From JAEUOS01 sp964470865 (GTDB taxonomy: Bacteria; Pseudomonadota; Gammaproteobacteria; Burkholderiales; JAEUOS01): 64,000 nucleotides of DNA. Where the stretch lies: contig CAYYFR010000008.1 in NCBI GenBank assembly GCA_964470865.1, forward strand, positions 1 to 64,000. The letters run 5' to 3'. Position 1 is the first letter of the stretch, and the number at the start of each line of letters is the position of its first letter. The notes below the pieces were generated by a model, which worked only from the letters and a program-made list of their open reading frames with translations, did not search any database and was not told where the DNA came from. Positions 24,674 through 34,059 of the stretch are shown in pieces. The position numbers and the translations under genes were made by a program.

Positions 24674-25000
24674 ATGAAAGTCGAAAACCTGTTGAACGAG
24701 ATCCGTGAAGCGAATCTCTCCTACCTGATCCTGGCGCAGAACATGCTCCGCGCTGACCGCGCCGAAGCACTTGTAAGACTGGGCTTGTCTGAAGAAGTGG
24801 CGCGCATCATCGATCAGCTCACCGCCGGTCAGTTGCTCAAGATCGCGGCCTCCAATATGTTGATGTGCCGTTTTCGCTTCGATGACAGCCTGGTCTGGAA
24901 TCTTCTGCTGTCGCACACGCGCGGCGCCGAGAACGCGCAGGCTGCGGGCATGCATGCGGCGATCCTGATGACCGGCAACGCGATCGAAGCGGTGGTCTGA
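24674..25000 (+). CDS. flhD: Flagellar master regulator subunit FlhD
   Basis: FlhD pairs with FlhC in the FlhD4C2 activator of class II flagellar operons. The 108-residue protein starts MKVENLLNEIREANLSYLIL and includes AQNMLRADRAEALVRLGLS and LASNM-like IAASNMLMCRFRFDD, standard FlhD features. ATG 24674 follows GGAGGGCAGC; an upstream in-frame start at 24638 is less likely. flhC starts 2 nt after its stop. Confidence 0.95.
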   Translation: MKVENLLNEIREANLSYLILAQNMLRADRAEALVRLGLSEEVARIIDQLTAGQLLKIAASNMLMCRFRFDDSLVWNLLLSHTRGAENAQAAGMHAAILMTGNAIEAVV

Positions 25001-25002
25001 TC

Positions 25003-25581
25003 ATGAAAAAGGCGAAAACCGTACTTGGCGAGGCGCGCCAGATCGCGCTGGCCTCCGACCTGATTCACCTGGGCGCGCGCCTGCAGGTGCTCGAGTCCGA
25101 AACCAGCCTGTCGCGCGAGCGCCTGCTCAAGCTGTACAAGGAGATCGTTGGCAAGTCGCCACCGAAGGGAATGCTGCCGTTTTCAACCGATTGGTTCATG
25201 ACCTGGCAGCCGAACATTCACTCCTCGCTCTACATCAATCTGTTCCAGTCGCTCAATCGCAGTTCCGAGCTGGATGAAATAGAGGTGGTGATCCATGCCT
25301 ATCGCATGTATCGCGAGTATGTCGCACGCTTGAAAATGCCTGAGGTTCTGTCGGTTACGCGGGCCTGGCGCCTGACCCGCTTCTTTGACGCAGGCATGCT
25401 GACATCGACCGCTTGTACAGAGTGCGGCGGCAACTTCGTGGTTCACACCTATGAACTGACCGGCGGCTATGTTTGCGGCCTGTGCGACATGCCCTCGCGT
25501 GCCGGCAAGACCCGCGCCAATCGCATGGCTGCCTATGCGGATGCGGAAAACGAATCGACCGAGGTTGCGCTTGCCGGCTAG
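25003..25581 (+). CDS. flhC: Flagellar master regulator subunit FlhC
   Basis: FlhC provides most of the DNA contact in the FlhDC complex and binds zinc with four cysteines. The 192-residue protein has the pattern CTECGG ... CGLCDMPSRAGK at about residues 138-168, giving the four cysteines in C-x2-C pairs. Other conserved parts are STDWFMTWQPNIHSSLYINL and LTRFFDAGMLTST. The TAG stop is part of a 13-mer CTAGCAGCCTGTC also found at the stop of the response regulator ending at 38809. Confidence 0.96.
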   Translation: MKKAKTVLGEARQIALASDLIHLGARLQVLESETSLSRERLLKLYKEIVGKSPPKGMLPFSTDWFMTWQPNIHSSLYINLFQSLNRSSELDEIEVVIHAYRMYREYVARLKMPEVLSVTRAWRLTRFFDAGMLTSTACTECGGNFVVHTYELTGGYVCGLCDMPSRAGKTRANRMAAYADAENESTEVALAG

Positions 25582-25891
25582 CAGCCTGTCAGTTTTAACA
25601 TGGTGCCGGTCGCAAGGCGCCGATGCCATGCGCGGCACGATCCGAATTGAACCGGGTCGCGCCGTGATCATCTGTTGCGCCACGCCGCAGGCGCGCAACC
25701 GGGAACTTCCAGTAACGGGGAAATGGTGTCGAATGCGCCCCTTGTTCCAAAGATGGCGATCGCACCGCGATTGCTAACTTACGCCTCCATGAAGACCGGT
25801 TCATAGCCGCCGGCGCTGCAGCCGTTGGGCTGATTGCGTCATGCCCAAGCGAACACGGTTTCCCGACGCCTTCACTTTCACGGGCCAAAGC
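25582..25891 (+). other. flhC-motA spacer
   Basis: About 310 nt without a recognisable gene. In-frame codons upstream of motA ATG 25892 reach back to 25841 but do not look like MotA. No clear sigma-28 promoter is present. Confidence 0.5.
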
Positions 25892-26752
25892 ATGTTTGTC
25901 ATCATCGGTTATGTCGTGTCGCTTGGCTGCATCTTCGGGGTGTACATCGTCCACGGCGGCAACATGCAGGTGATTCTCAAGGCACTGCCGTTCGAGACCG
26001 TCACCATCGTCGGCGCTGCCTTGGGTGCATTCGTCGCCACCAACCAGTTAAAGGTGATCAAGGCTTCCATCAAGGGGTTGGCCAACTGCTTCAAGGGCAG
26101 CAAGTACACCAAGGCGCGTTTTCTCGAACTGCTGGCGCTGATGTTCGAGATCCTGCAAAAAGTACGCAAGGAAGGCCTGATGTCGATCGAGAAGGACGTC
26201 GAGGACCCGCACAATTCGCCGCTGTTCCAGAAATACCCGACGGTCGGCTCCGACCATCACGTCACCGAGTTTGTCACCGACTATCTGCGCATGATGGTCT
26301 CGGGCAATCTGAACGCGCATGAGATCGAGTCCCTGATGGACAGCGAAATCGAAACGCACCATCAAGAGGCGCACGCGCCTGCCGCAGCCATCACGCGCCT
26401 GGCGGGGGGCTTGCCGGCTTTCGGCATCGTCGCCGCCGTGTTGGGCGTGGTCAACACCATGGGTTCGGTCGGCCAGCCGCCGGCGATTCTGGGCGGCATG
26501 ATCGGATCGGCGCTGGTCGGCACGTTTCTCGGGATTTTGCTGGCCTACGGCATCGTCGAGCCACTGGCGGGCTTGATGGAGCAGAAGATCGAGGAAGCCG
26601 GCAAGGAACTGCAGTGCATCAAGACAACCTTGCTGGCGAGCATGCAGGGATATGCACCGCAAGTGGCGATCGAATTCGGACGCAAGGTGCTGTTCTCGAC
26701 AGAACGCCCGAACTTCACCGAGCTTGAATCGCACGTCAAGGGCAGGAAGTAA
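25892..26752 (+). CDS. motA: Flagellar stator protein MotA
   Basis: MotA forms the proton channel with MotB and pushes on FliG. The 286-residue protein starts MFVIIGYVVSLGCIFGVYIV, the normal MotA start, has four membrane segments, and the cytoplasmic loop with KGSKYTKARFLELLALMFEI. The conserved second pair of helices includes RLAGGLPAFGIVAAVLGVVN and GGMIGSALVGTFLGILLAYG. Start 25892 was preferred to 25841 on family length and N-terminus. motB follows 43 nt later. Confidence 0.95.
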   Translation: MFVIIGYVVSLGCIFGVYIVHGGNMQVILKALPFETVTIVGAALGAFVATNQLKVIKASIKGLANCFKGSKYTKARFLELLALMFEILQKVRKEGLMSIEKDVEDPHNSPLFQKYPTVGSDHHVTEFVTDYLRMMVSGNLNAHEIESLMDSEIETHHQEAHAPAAAITRLAGGLPAFGIVAAVLGVVNTMGSVGQPPAILGGMIGSALVGTFLGILLAYGIVEPLAGLMEQKIEEAGKELQCIKTTLLASMQGYAPQVAIEFGRKVLFSTERPNFTELESHVKGRK

Positions 26753-26795
26753 CTGGCTGGCCGCTGCGCTCCCGGCGGCCGGGGAATGAGCGAAT

Positions 26796-27815
26796 ATGGC
26801 AGGCGACGCGAAAAAACTGCAGCCGATCATCGTCAAGAGGATCAAGAAGGCCGGCCATTCCGCGCACGGCGGCGCCTGGAAGATCGCCTATGCCGATTTC
26901 GTGACGGCCATGATGGCGTTTTTCCTGTTGATGTGGCTGCTGGGCTCGACGGCCCAGGGCGACCTCAAGGGCATCGCCGACTATTTCAACTCGCCACTCA
27001 AGGTGGCGATGGCCGGTGGTTCCGGCAGCGGCGACAGCGCGAGCATTCTCAAGGGGGGCGGGCAGGATCTGACCCGGCAGACCGGCCAGGTCAAGCATGG
27101 CGATCTGCCGCCGGAGAAAAAGTCCTACAACCTGCAGGCTGCCAAGGCGGAGGCGAAGCGGCTGGAGCGTGCCCGCCTGGAAGAAATCAAGCTCAAGGTC
27201 GATGCCATGCTGTCGGCCAACGGCGTGCTGGCGCAGTTCAGGGACCAGGTGCGGCTCGACATTACCGCCGAAGGATTGCGCATCCAGATTGTCGACGAAC
27301 AGAACCGGCCGATGTTCGATTCAGGGCGGGCTGTGCTCAAGGATCACACGCGCATCATCATGCGCGAGATCGGCCGCGCGCTCGGTGAGGTCGACAACAA
27401 GATCGGCATCTCCGGCCACACCGACGCTGCGCCCTTTCCGGGCGGGGAGCGCGGCTATGGAAACTGGGACCTGTCGGCCGATCGCGCCAATGCCGCGCGG
27501 CGCGAACTGATGGGCGCCGGACTTGACGAAAAAAAGGTGCTGCGGGTGGTCGGCCTGGCTTCGTCGGTGCCGTTCAAACCCGAAGATCCACTGCACGCGA
27601 CCAACCGGCGCATCAGCATCATGGTGCTCAATCGTGAAGCCGAAGAGGCCATCACCAAGGAAGGACCGGCAGTCGCGGTGGACAGCCCGGCCGCGGCCGG
27701 ATCTGCGCTGTCGCCGGCGGCTCTGGCGACGCCGCCTGCGCCGGCACCCGCGCAGGAACCACCGCCGCCGCCTGTGCCGGGGTCAACTTCGCTGTTGCGC
27801 GCTCCGCTACGCTGA
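26796..27815 (+). CDS. motB: Flagellar stator protein MotB
   Basis: MotB carries the proton-binding aspartate and anchors the stator to peptidoglycan. The 339-residue protein has one membrane helix with the key Asp at residue 34 (AYADFVTAMMAFFLLMWLLG). The periplasmic OmpA-like domain carries ISGHTDAAPF and NWDLSADRANAARRELMGAG. A proline/alanine-rich tail of about 50 residues (after residue 285) extends beyond the domain. A proton-driven rather than sodium-driven motor is likely from overall similarity, though this is inference. Confidence 0.95.
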   Translation: MAGDAKKLQPIIVKRIKKAGHSAHGGAWKIAYADFVTAMMAFFLLMWLLGSTAQGDLKGIADYFNSPLKVAMAGGSGSGDSASILKGGGQDLTRQTGQVKHGDLPPEKKSYNLQAAKAEAKRLERARLEEIKLKVDAMLSANGVLAQFRDQVRLDITAEGLRIQIVDEQNRPMFDSGRAVLKDHTRIIMREIGRALGEVDNKIGISGHTDAAPFPGGERGYGNWDLSADRANAARRELMGAGLDEKKVLRVVGLASSVPFKPEDPLHATNRRISIMVLNREAEEAITKEGPAVAVDSPAAAGSALSPAALATPPAPAPAQEPPPPPVPGSTSLLRAPLR

Positions 27816-28296
27816 ACTGCCGCCGCGATTCCGGCTGGCCTGCCCGGCTGCGGCGCGATCAGCGACGGCAGGTCTGAATCGGCTTGCGGCAGTGCGATCT
27901 CTTCGACGTCAAAAGCCAGATTGATCGCGACGCTGATACTGGCATCCCGCAAGACGCGGGGCAGGCTTCTGCGTCCACCACGGCGTGTCAACGGCTGCGC
28001 CGGCCAAACCGGCTGCTGCGCAGCGCTCCGTTGATCTGCCCTTGCTTCGGCCGACGGCTGAGGACTGCCACCGCTACCTGGTGGTCAGTCGCGCTGCCGC
28101 CACCGCTACCTGGTGGTCAGTCGCGCTGCCGCCACCGCTGCTTGCCTGGCTACATGGGCGAAAGCGCCAATCCAGATCCGGCCTCGCGCGCCTCAGAGGT
28201 CGAACAAACCCGCTTTCTGACGCTTGATTGGCGTACCGCCGGACCTTGCCTGCTTGAATAATTGAGCCGTTATCCGACAACTTCGAGGCGCCGCCC
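27816..28296 (+). other. motB-flhB spacer without a recognisable gene
   Basis: About 480 nt in a place where many relatives carry cheY/cheZ or other chemotaxis genes. None of the frames resembles CheY, CheZ or another known protein. It includes a 32-bp tandem repeat (28067-28139). Confidence 0.55.
28067..28139. repeat. 32-bp tandem repeat, 2.3 copies
   Basis: Two perfect copies (28067-28098 and 28099-28130) of a unit starting GCCACCGCTACCTGGTGG, followed by a 9-nt start of a third. Each unit holds a CCACC/GGTGG inverted repeat. No spacer structure like a CRISPR array is seen. Confidence 0.9.
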
Positions 28297-29439
28297 ATGG
28301 CGGAACAGCAAGACACCGAACGCGAGCTACCGGCGTCGCAAAAGCGGCTCGATGAAGCACGCGAGCGCGGCCAGACGCCGCGCTCGCGCGAACTCACCAC
28401 CGCCGCCTTGTTGTTGGCCGGTGCAGCCACGCTGGCCGCCGTCGGCCCGCATATCGCACAACAGTCGCTCGGCTATTTGCGCGGTGCCTTGACGCTGACG
28501 CGGGCAAGCGCATTCGATCCAGCCATTGCGCTTGAGAGCGCAGGCCAGCTGGCATGGCAGGGCTTCCTGCCCGCACTGCCGGTGCTAGCGGTGTTGTTCC
28601 TTGCCGCCCTGCTTGCGCCCCTGGCGATCGGCGGATGGCTATTGAGCACCGAGCCACTGATGCCGGATTTCAGCCGTCTCAACCCTGCATCCGGTCTGGC
28701 CAGGCTGGTATCGGTACAAAGCCTGGCCGAGTTGGGCAAGGCGATCGCCAAGGTGCTCCTGATCGGCGGGGTGGTCGGCTGGCTCATCTGGCGCGACCAG
28801 CAGGCTTTCATCATGCCGCTGTCACAGTCGCCACAGGCGGCGGCCGCATTTGCGGGCCACCTGATCACGCGTGACTTCGTGTGGATGGCGGCGGTACTGA
28901 TCGCCATTGCAGCGGCCGACGTACCGCTGCAGCTTTGGCAGCACGCCAAAGGGTTGCGCATGTCGGCCGATGAACTCAAGCGCGAATCGAAAGAAGCCGA
29001 AGGCGACCCGCAGATCAAGGGCAAGCTGCGGGCGCGCCAGCGCGAGGCCGCGCGACGGCGCATGATGTCGGCAGTGCCCGGCGCCGATGTGGTGGTCACC
29101 AATCCGACCCACTACGCGGTAGCCTTGTCCTACCAGGGCGCCAGCATGCGCGCACCGCGGGTGGTCGCCAAGGGCACTGACGAGGTTGCCGCGCGCATTC
29201 GTGCGTTGGCCGAAGAACACGGCGTTCCAATGCTCGAGGCGCCGCCATTGGCGCGCGCACTCTATAAACACGCGGAACTCGAAGCCGAGATTCCGGCGGC
29301 TCTGTACAACGCGGTGGCGCAGGTGTTGGCCTGGGTATTCCAGTTGAAGGCCATGCGCCACGGGCCGCCGCCGCTGGCACCCAGCGCGATCGCGGTGCCG
29401 CCCGAACTCGATCCGGCCAATCAGGCAGTTGCCGCGTGA
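28297..29439 (+). CDS. flhB: Flagellar export switch protein FlhB
   Basis: FlhB sets export specificity; its self-cleavage at NPTH lets the apparatus switch from hook to filament substrates. The 380-residue protein has an N-terminal cytoplasmic part, four membrane helices, and the cytoplasmic domain with N269-P270-T271-H272 intact. The domain continues YAVALSYQGASMRAPRVVAK and ends in a short Pro-rich tail. GAGG lies 9 nt ahead of ATG 28297. The stop overlaps the GTG start of flhA by 4 nt. Confidence 0.96.
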   Translation: MAEQQDTERELPASQKRLDEARERGQTPRSRELTTAALLLAGAATLAAVGPHIAQQSLGYLRGALTLTRASAFDPAIALESAGQLAWQGFLPALPVLAVLFLAALLAPLAIGGWLLSTEPLMPDFSRLNPASGLARLVSVQSLAELGKAIAKVLLIGGVVGWLIWRDQQAFIMPLSQSPQAAAAFAGHLITRDFVWMAAVLIAIAAADVPLQLWQHAKGLRMSADELKRESKEAEGDPQIKGKLRARQREAARRRMMSAVPGADVVVTNPTHYAVALSYQGASMRAPRVVAKGTDEVAARIRALAEEHGVPMLEAPPLARALYKHAELEAEIPAALYNAVAQVLAWVFQLKAMRHGPPPLAPSAIAVPPELDPANQAVAA

Positions 29440-31550
29440 GTTCCTTCGTCCTTCCCGCCGGCGGCTGGCGCGCCATTCCCCTGCGCGGCCTGGCCGCGCC
29501 CATGTTCATCGTCATGGTTCTGGCCACGATGATCCTGCCGCTGCCGCCGTTTCTGCTGGATCTTTTGTTCACTTTCAATATCGCGCTCGGGTTGATCGTG
29601 CTGTTGGCCTCGGTATATGCCAACCGCCCGATGGATTTCGCCGCCTTCCCGACGGTTCTGCTGTTGACCACGTTGTTGCGCCTGTCGCTGAACGTCGCCT
29701 CCACACGGGTGGTGCTGCTCAACGGCCACACCGGGCCGGACGCCGCCGGCAAGGTGATCGAGGCCTTCGGCCACTTCCTGGTGGGCGGCAATTTCGCCGT
29801 CGGCATCGTGGTGTTCCTGATTCTGGTGGTGATCAACTTCGTGGTGATCACCAAGGGCGCCGGGCGCATCGCCGAAGTCGCCGCGCGTTTCACCCTGGAT
29901 GCGATGCCGGGCAAGCAGATGGCGATCGATGCCGACATGAATGCGGGCCTCATCACCGAAGTCGAAGCCCGCACGCGACGCAGCGAGATCGCACGCGAGG
30001 CCGATTTCTACGGCGCCATGGACGGCGCCTCGAAATTCGTGCGTGGCGACGCTATCGCCGGCATGCTCATTCTGGTGATCAACATTGTCGGCGGCCTCGC
30101 GATAGGCCTGCTGCAGCACGACCTGAGCCTGGCCACGGCCACCAACAACTATGTGTTGCTGGCCATTGGCGACGGCCTGGTGGCGCAGATTCCGGCGCTG
30201 GTGATCTCGGTGGCCGCAGGTCTGGTGGTGAGCCGCGTCGGCGCCGAGGAAAACGTCAAGGAAGACATCGGCACCCAGGTGGTGCGGCAACTGGTGCGCA
30301 ACCCGCAGACCATGATGGTGACGGGCGGTGTGTTGCTGGCCCTGGGCCTGATTCCCGGCATGCCGCACTTCGTGTTCATTCTGTTCGGCGGTGGTGCCGC
30401 TTGGGCAGGCTGGTGGCAAACCCGGGCCGCAGCACGCGCCGCGCGTGGCGCTGCGGTCGCGGCCCCGGCGGCCGCAGCGGACTCAGGCGAGGCCACCTGG
30501 GAGGATCTGGCGCCGGTCGATGTGCTTGGCCTGGAGGTCGGCTATCGCCTGATTCCGCTGGTCGATCGCAACCAGGACGGCGATTTGCTCAAACGCATCA
30601 AGGCGATCCGCAAGAAATTCGCCCAGGAAGTCGGCTTCCTGCCGCCGCAGGTGCACATTCGCGACAACCTTGAATTGAAGCCCAACGGCTATCGCATCAG
30701 TCTGAAGGGCGTGGTGATCGGCGAGGGCGAAGTATTTGCCGGCATGTACATGGCCATCAATCCGGGCAACGCGGTGGGGCAGTTGCCGGGTACGGCAGCA
30801 CGCGATCCGGCTTTCGGCCTGCCTGCCACATGGATCGAAGGCGCATTCCGCGATCAGGCGCTGTCCAGCGGCTTCACCGTGGTCGACGCCGGTACGGTGG
30901 TGGCGACCCACTTGAACCATCTGATGCAGTCGCACGCCGGCCCCTTGCTCGGGCGCAGCGAAACCCAGGCCTTGATCGAGCATTTCGGCAAGCAGGTGCC
31001 CAAGCTGATCGATGACCTGGTACCCAAGCTGATTTCCCTGTCTACCTTCACCCGCGTCCTGCAGGCCCTGCTGGAAGAAGGCGTGCACATCCGCGATCTG
31101 CGCAGCATCGTCGAAACCCTGACCGAGCATGCGGCAAAAAGTACCGACGCCGCCGAACTGACCGCACAGGTGCGCATCGCGCTGGGGCGCGCCATTATTC
31201 AAATGCTGTTTGGCCCGGCTACCGACATCGAGATGCTGGTGCTGGAGCCTGATCTCGAACGCGTTCTGATCCAGGCCAGTGCGGGTGGCACGACAGCCGC
31301 CGAACCGCTGGGCCTGGAACCGGGTCTGGCCGAGAACCTGTTGCGCGACCTGACCGCCAGTGCGCAGCGTCTCGAAAACCTGGGCCAGCCACCGACCCTT
31401 CTGGTACCCGATCGGCTGCGGCCGAGCCTGGCGCGCATGGCGCGCCGGGCCATGCCGCGCCTGAAGGTGATCGCACACGCGGAGATTCCCGAGGCTTGCA
31501 CGATTCGCGTCGCCGGCGTTGTTGGCGCGCGCGCTGTGCTGCCGGCCTGA
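29436..31550 (+). CDS. flhA: Flagellar export gate protein FlhA
   Basis: FlhA forms the nonameric export platform. The 704-residue protein has about eight membrane helices in its first half with the FHIPEP signature area (VYANRPMDFAAFPTVLLLTT, LRLSLNVASTRVVL and GKQMAIDADMNAGLITE). A linker and a large cytoplasmic domain follow (GYRLIPLVDRNQDGDLLKRI onward) that binds substrate-chaperone complexes. The start is GTG 29436. flhF follows after 54 nt. Confidence 0.97.
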   Translation: MSSFVLPAGGWRAIPLRGLAAPMFIVMVLATMILPLPPFLLDLLFTFNIALGLIVLLASVYANRPMDFAAFPTVLLLTTLLRLSLNVASTRVVLLNGHTGPDAAGKVIEAFGHFLVGGNFAVGIVVFLILVVINFVVITKGAGRIAEVAARFTLDAMPGKQMAIDADMNAGLITEVEARTRRSEIAREADFYGAMDGASKFVRGDAIAGMLILVINIVGGLAIGLLQHDLSLATATNNYVLLAIGDGLVAQIPALVISVAAGLVVSRVGAEENVKEDIGTQVVRQLVRNPQTMMVTGGVLLALGLIPGMPHFVFILFGGGAAWAGWWQTRAAARAARGAAVAAPAAAADSGEATWEDLAPVDVLGLEVGYRLIPLVDRNQDGDLLKRIKAIRKKFAQEVGFLPPQVHIRDNLELKPNGYRISLKGVVIGEGEVFAGMYMAINPGNAVGQLPGTAARDPAFGLPATWIEGAFRDQALSSGFTVVDAGTVVATHLNHLMQSHAGPLLGRSETQALIEHFGKQVPKLIDDLVPKLISLSTFTRVLQALLEEGVHIRDLRSIVETLTEHAAKSTDAAELTAQVRIALGRAIIQMLFGPATDIEMLVLEPDLERVLIQASAGGTTAAEPLGLEPGLAENLLRDLTASAQRLENLGQPPTLLVPDRLRPSLARMARRAMPRLKVIAHAEIPEACTIRVAGVVGARAVLPA

Positions 31551-31604
31551 TCTCCACAACGACTCCGATTCGCAACGATTTGCCATGCACACGAGGCTTT
31601 TGCC

Positions 31605-33161
31605 ATGCTGATGAAAAAGTTCCTGGGCGCCACCGCGCGCGAGGCCATGCAAAAAATGAAGGCCGAGATGGGCCCGGATGCCCTGGTGATCTCGAACCGC
31701 AAGACCACGGCCGGGGTGGAGATCATGGCGATGGTCGAGTCGGCGCCCGAGATGGTGGATAAGGCCGCTCTTCCGCTTGCACAGATGTCGACGGCGAGCG
31801 CCGCGGCGACATCGGTGCGGCGGGCAGGGGCGGGAGCGCATGCTGCGGCGCCGTCCTCGCGCGGGCCTGCAGCGCCGGCGCGTCCCGGACTATTCACCAG
31901 CATGAAGGACTTCGCCGAACGCATCGAGGCGCCGCCGTCGCGCACAGTGCAGCAAGACAACCTGCTCAATCAGGGCCTGCCGGTGCAAGGCGCGGAAAGG
32001 CAGGCCGCCAATGCCTACGGGGCGCACGATCAACCCCGCAACTGGCCCGCCGGGCGCGCATCGGCGCAACCAGGCGCGCGTGAAGGGTACGACTCTGCGG
32101 CACGGCAACAAGCTGCAGCTATGACAGAGCGGGCGCCGGCGGCAGCGCCAGCGGCGCCAACAGCGCTTCTGCCGACGCGCATTGAGCAACGCATGTTCGA
32201 GGAACTGTCCGCCATGAAGGCCATGCTGCAAAGCCAGATCGCCGGCCTTGCCTGGCGTGACATGGCCGAACGCAGGCCACTGGCGCTGAAGATCTGGCGC
32301 GAACTGATCGATGCCGGGTTTTCGGCCAGCCTGGCGCGCGCAGTGGCCGACAAGTTGCCCGACGATCACAGCCAGGCCCAGGCCCGCAAGTGGCTGACCG
32401 AGGTGCTCGCACGCAACATCCGCTGTGCCGATCCGGCGCGTGACATGGTCGAGAGCGGAGGCGTGTTCGCGCTGGTGGGGCCGACCGGGGTCGGCAAGAC
32501 CACCACCACCGCCAAGCTGGCGGCGCGCTGCGTGGTCAAGTTCGGCGCGCAATCGCTCGGCCTGATCACCACCGACGGCTATCGCATCGGTGCGTTCGAT
32601 CAGCTGGCGATCTACGGCAAGATTCTCGGCGTTCCGGTGCACTCGGCACAGTCTTATGGCGAGCTCGAGGCAACCATTGCCACCATGGCGGGCAAGCGCC
32701 TGGTGCTGATCGACACCACCGGCATGGGGCAACGCGACAACCGCGTGGCCGAGCAGATCAATTTGCTCGACAACCCGCGCATCAAGCGGGTGCTGTTGCT
32801 CAACGCCGCAGCCCAGGCCGAGACCCTCGACGACGTGGCGCGCGCCTACCAGGGCCGGGCCGCCGGGGCGCGGCCGCTGGCCGGCGCGATCCTGACCAAG
32901 ATCGACGAAGCCGCCAAGCTGGCGCCGGCCCTTGACGTGGTGGCGCGCCACGCGCTGGAACTGCTGCACGTGACCAACGGCCAGCGCGTCCCCGAGGACC
33001 TGCATGCACCGACCAGTCCGGCGTTGGTGCATCGCGCGCTCAAGGCGGCGGTCGACCCGGTATATGCGCTGAACGAAAACGAAGTCGCCGCGCGCGCCAT
33101 GCAATCGATGCAGGGGCTGGCCCCGGCGCAGTCCGCTACGTGGGGGACTTTCAATGCCTAG
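31605..33161 (+). CDS. flhF: Flagellar positioning GTPase FlhF
   Basis: FlhF is an SRP-type GTPase that guides placement and number of flagella. The 518-residue protein has a variable Ala-rich B domain, the N domain, and the G domain with P-loop GPTGVGKT at residues 292-299. Other G motifs are TTDGYRIGAFDQL and LIDTTGMGQRD; TKIDEA is the base-specificity motif. GAGG precedes ATG 31605. The 3' end overlaps flhG by 8 nt. Confidence 0.95.
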   Translation: MLMKKFLGATAREAMQKMKAEMGPDALVISNRKTTAGVEIMAMVESAPEMVDKAALPLAQMSTASAAATSVRRAGAGAHAAAPSSRGPAAPARPGLFTSMKDFAERIEAPPSRTVQQDNLLNQGLPVQGAERQAANAYGAHDQPRNWPAGRASAQPGAREGYDSAARQQAAAMTERAPAAAPAAPTALLPTRIEQRMFEELSAMKAMLQSQIAGLAWRDMAERRPLALKIWRELIDAGFSASLARAVADKLPDDHSQAQARKWLTEVLARNIRCADPARDMVESGGVFALVGPTGVGKTTTTAKLAARCVVKFGAQSLGLITTDGYRIGAFDQLAIYGKILGVPVHSAQSYGELEATIATMAGKRLVLIDTTGMGQRDNRVAEQINLLDNPRIKRVLLLNAAAQAETLDDVARAYQGRAAGARPLAGAILTKIDEAAKLAPALDVVARHALELLHVTNGQRVPEDLHAPTSPALVHRALKAAVDPVYALNENEVAARAMQSMQGLAPAQSATWGTFNA

Positions 33162-34044
33162 GCCGCGCGTGACGGCTTTGCCCGGCAGCAATGATATTCC
33201 TGCCTTGACTGCGCAGGCCGGTGTTGATCAGGCCGCCGGCCTGCGCAGCCTGCTCAAGCGGCGCAGCGTGCGCCTGCTGGCGGTGCTGGGCGACTGCGAA
33301 ACGCGGGCCCACGGTGCCTGTACCGGGCAACTCGCAGTCAGCCTGGCGCGGGCGGGGCATAGCGTGCTTCTGCTCGACGCCGCTGGCAGCGCAATGGACG
33401 CGCTGGCATTGCGTGCGGATGGCGATCTTGCCGATCTGATTGACGACGGCGGTGATTTTGCCCGGGTCACGGTGCGCGGTGCAGCCGGGTTGCGGGCGAT
33501 TGCAGCGCGTCGTGGCTTGCCCGAACTGATCGCAGCCGAGGCAGCGGGCGCCGATTTCTTTGCCGCCTTGATGCGCGTAGTCGAGCCGCCCGACCTGCTG
33601 ATCCTCTGCCTGCCGCCACTGGTGACGCCGGACGGGCGGCTATGGCTGCCTCTGGATGGTGCTGCCGGGGAGTCGCTGCTGGTCACAACACCCGGGGAAC
33701 GCGCACTGACGGCGGCCTATGCGTCAATCAAGCAGGCCTGCCTGCCTGCCACCAGGACAGCGCCGGCTTTTCGAATTCTGGTCAATGGTGCCGACGGCGA
33801 GCGCGACGCGCGCGCCATCTGTCGCCAGCTGTCCGACACCGCACGGCGCTTCCTTGGTGGGGCCGTCGGTTACGCCGGCAACGTGCCGCGCCACGCGCGC
33901 GGGCAGCTCTTCGGCAGCGGCGCTGCGCCGCCGCATGCCGAGGCCGCGCGCGCGTTTGCGCGCATCGCCGCCGACGTGCCGGGCTGGCGCCTGGCCGAAT
34001 GCATGCACGACTCCTACCCCTCCACTGCAACGCAAACGCACTAG
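33154..34044 (+). CDS. flhG: FlhG-type flagellar number regulator with degenerate P-loop
   Basis: FlhG is a MinD-like ATPase that limits flagellar number and activates FlhF GTPase through an N-terminal DQA motif. In this 296-residue protein the activator helix is clear (VDQAAGLRSLLKRR, residues 24-37). But the place of the deviant Walker A motif (normally KGGVGKT) reads GDCETRAHGACTG at about residues 46-58, without the two lysines. Later MinD-like parts are recognisable only loosely (SVLLLDAAGS; PDLLILCLPP). It is placed between flhF and fliA as expected. ATP binding is doubtful while FlhF activation may persist. Confidence 0.85.
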   Translation: MPRPRVTALPGSNDIPALTAQAGVDQAAGLRSLLKRRSVRLLAVLGDCETRAHGACTGQLAVSLARAGHSVLLLDAAGSAMDALALRADGDLADLIDDGGDFARVTVRGAAGLRAIAARRGLPELIAAEAAGADFFAALMRVVEPPDLLILCLPPLVTPDGRLWLPLDGAAGESLLVTTPGERALTAAYASIKQACLPATRTAPAFRILVNGADGERDARAICRQLSDTARRFLGGAVGYAGNVPRHARGQLFGSGAAPPHAEAARAFARIAADVPGWRLAECMHDSYPSTATQTH

Positions 34045-34059
34045 CAAGGACCAATAAAC

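Noticed and set aside
27455..27991. 178-codon frame antisense to the end of motB
   Set aside because: More than half lies antisense to the MotB OmpA-like domain and tail; the rest has no recognisable domain or start signal.
28067..28139. Short CRISPR-like array
   Set aside because: The units are directly adjacent with no spacers and only 2.3 copies; no cas genes are present.
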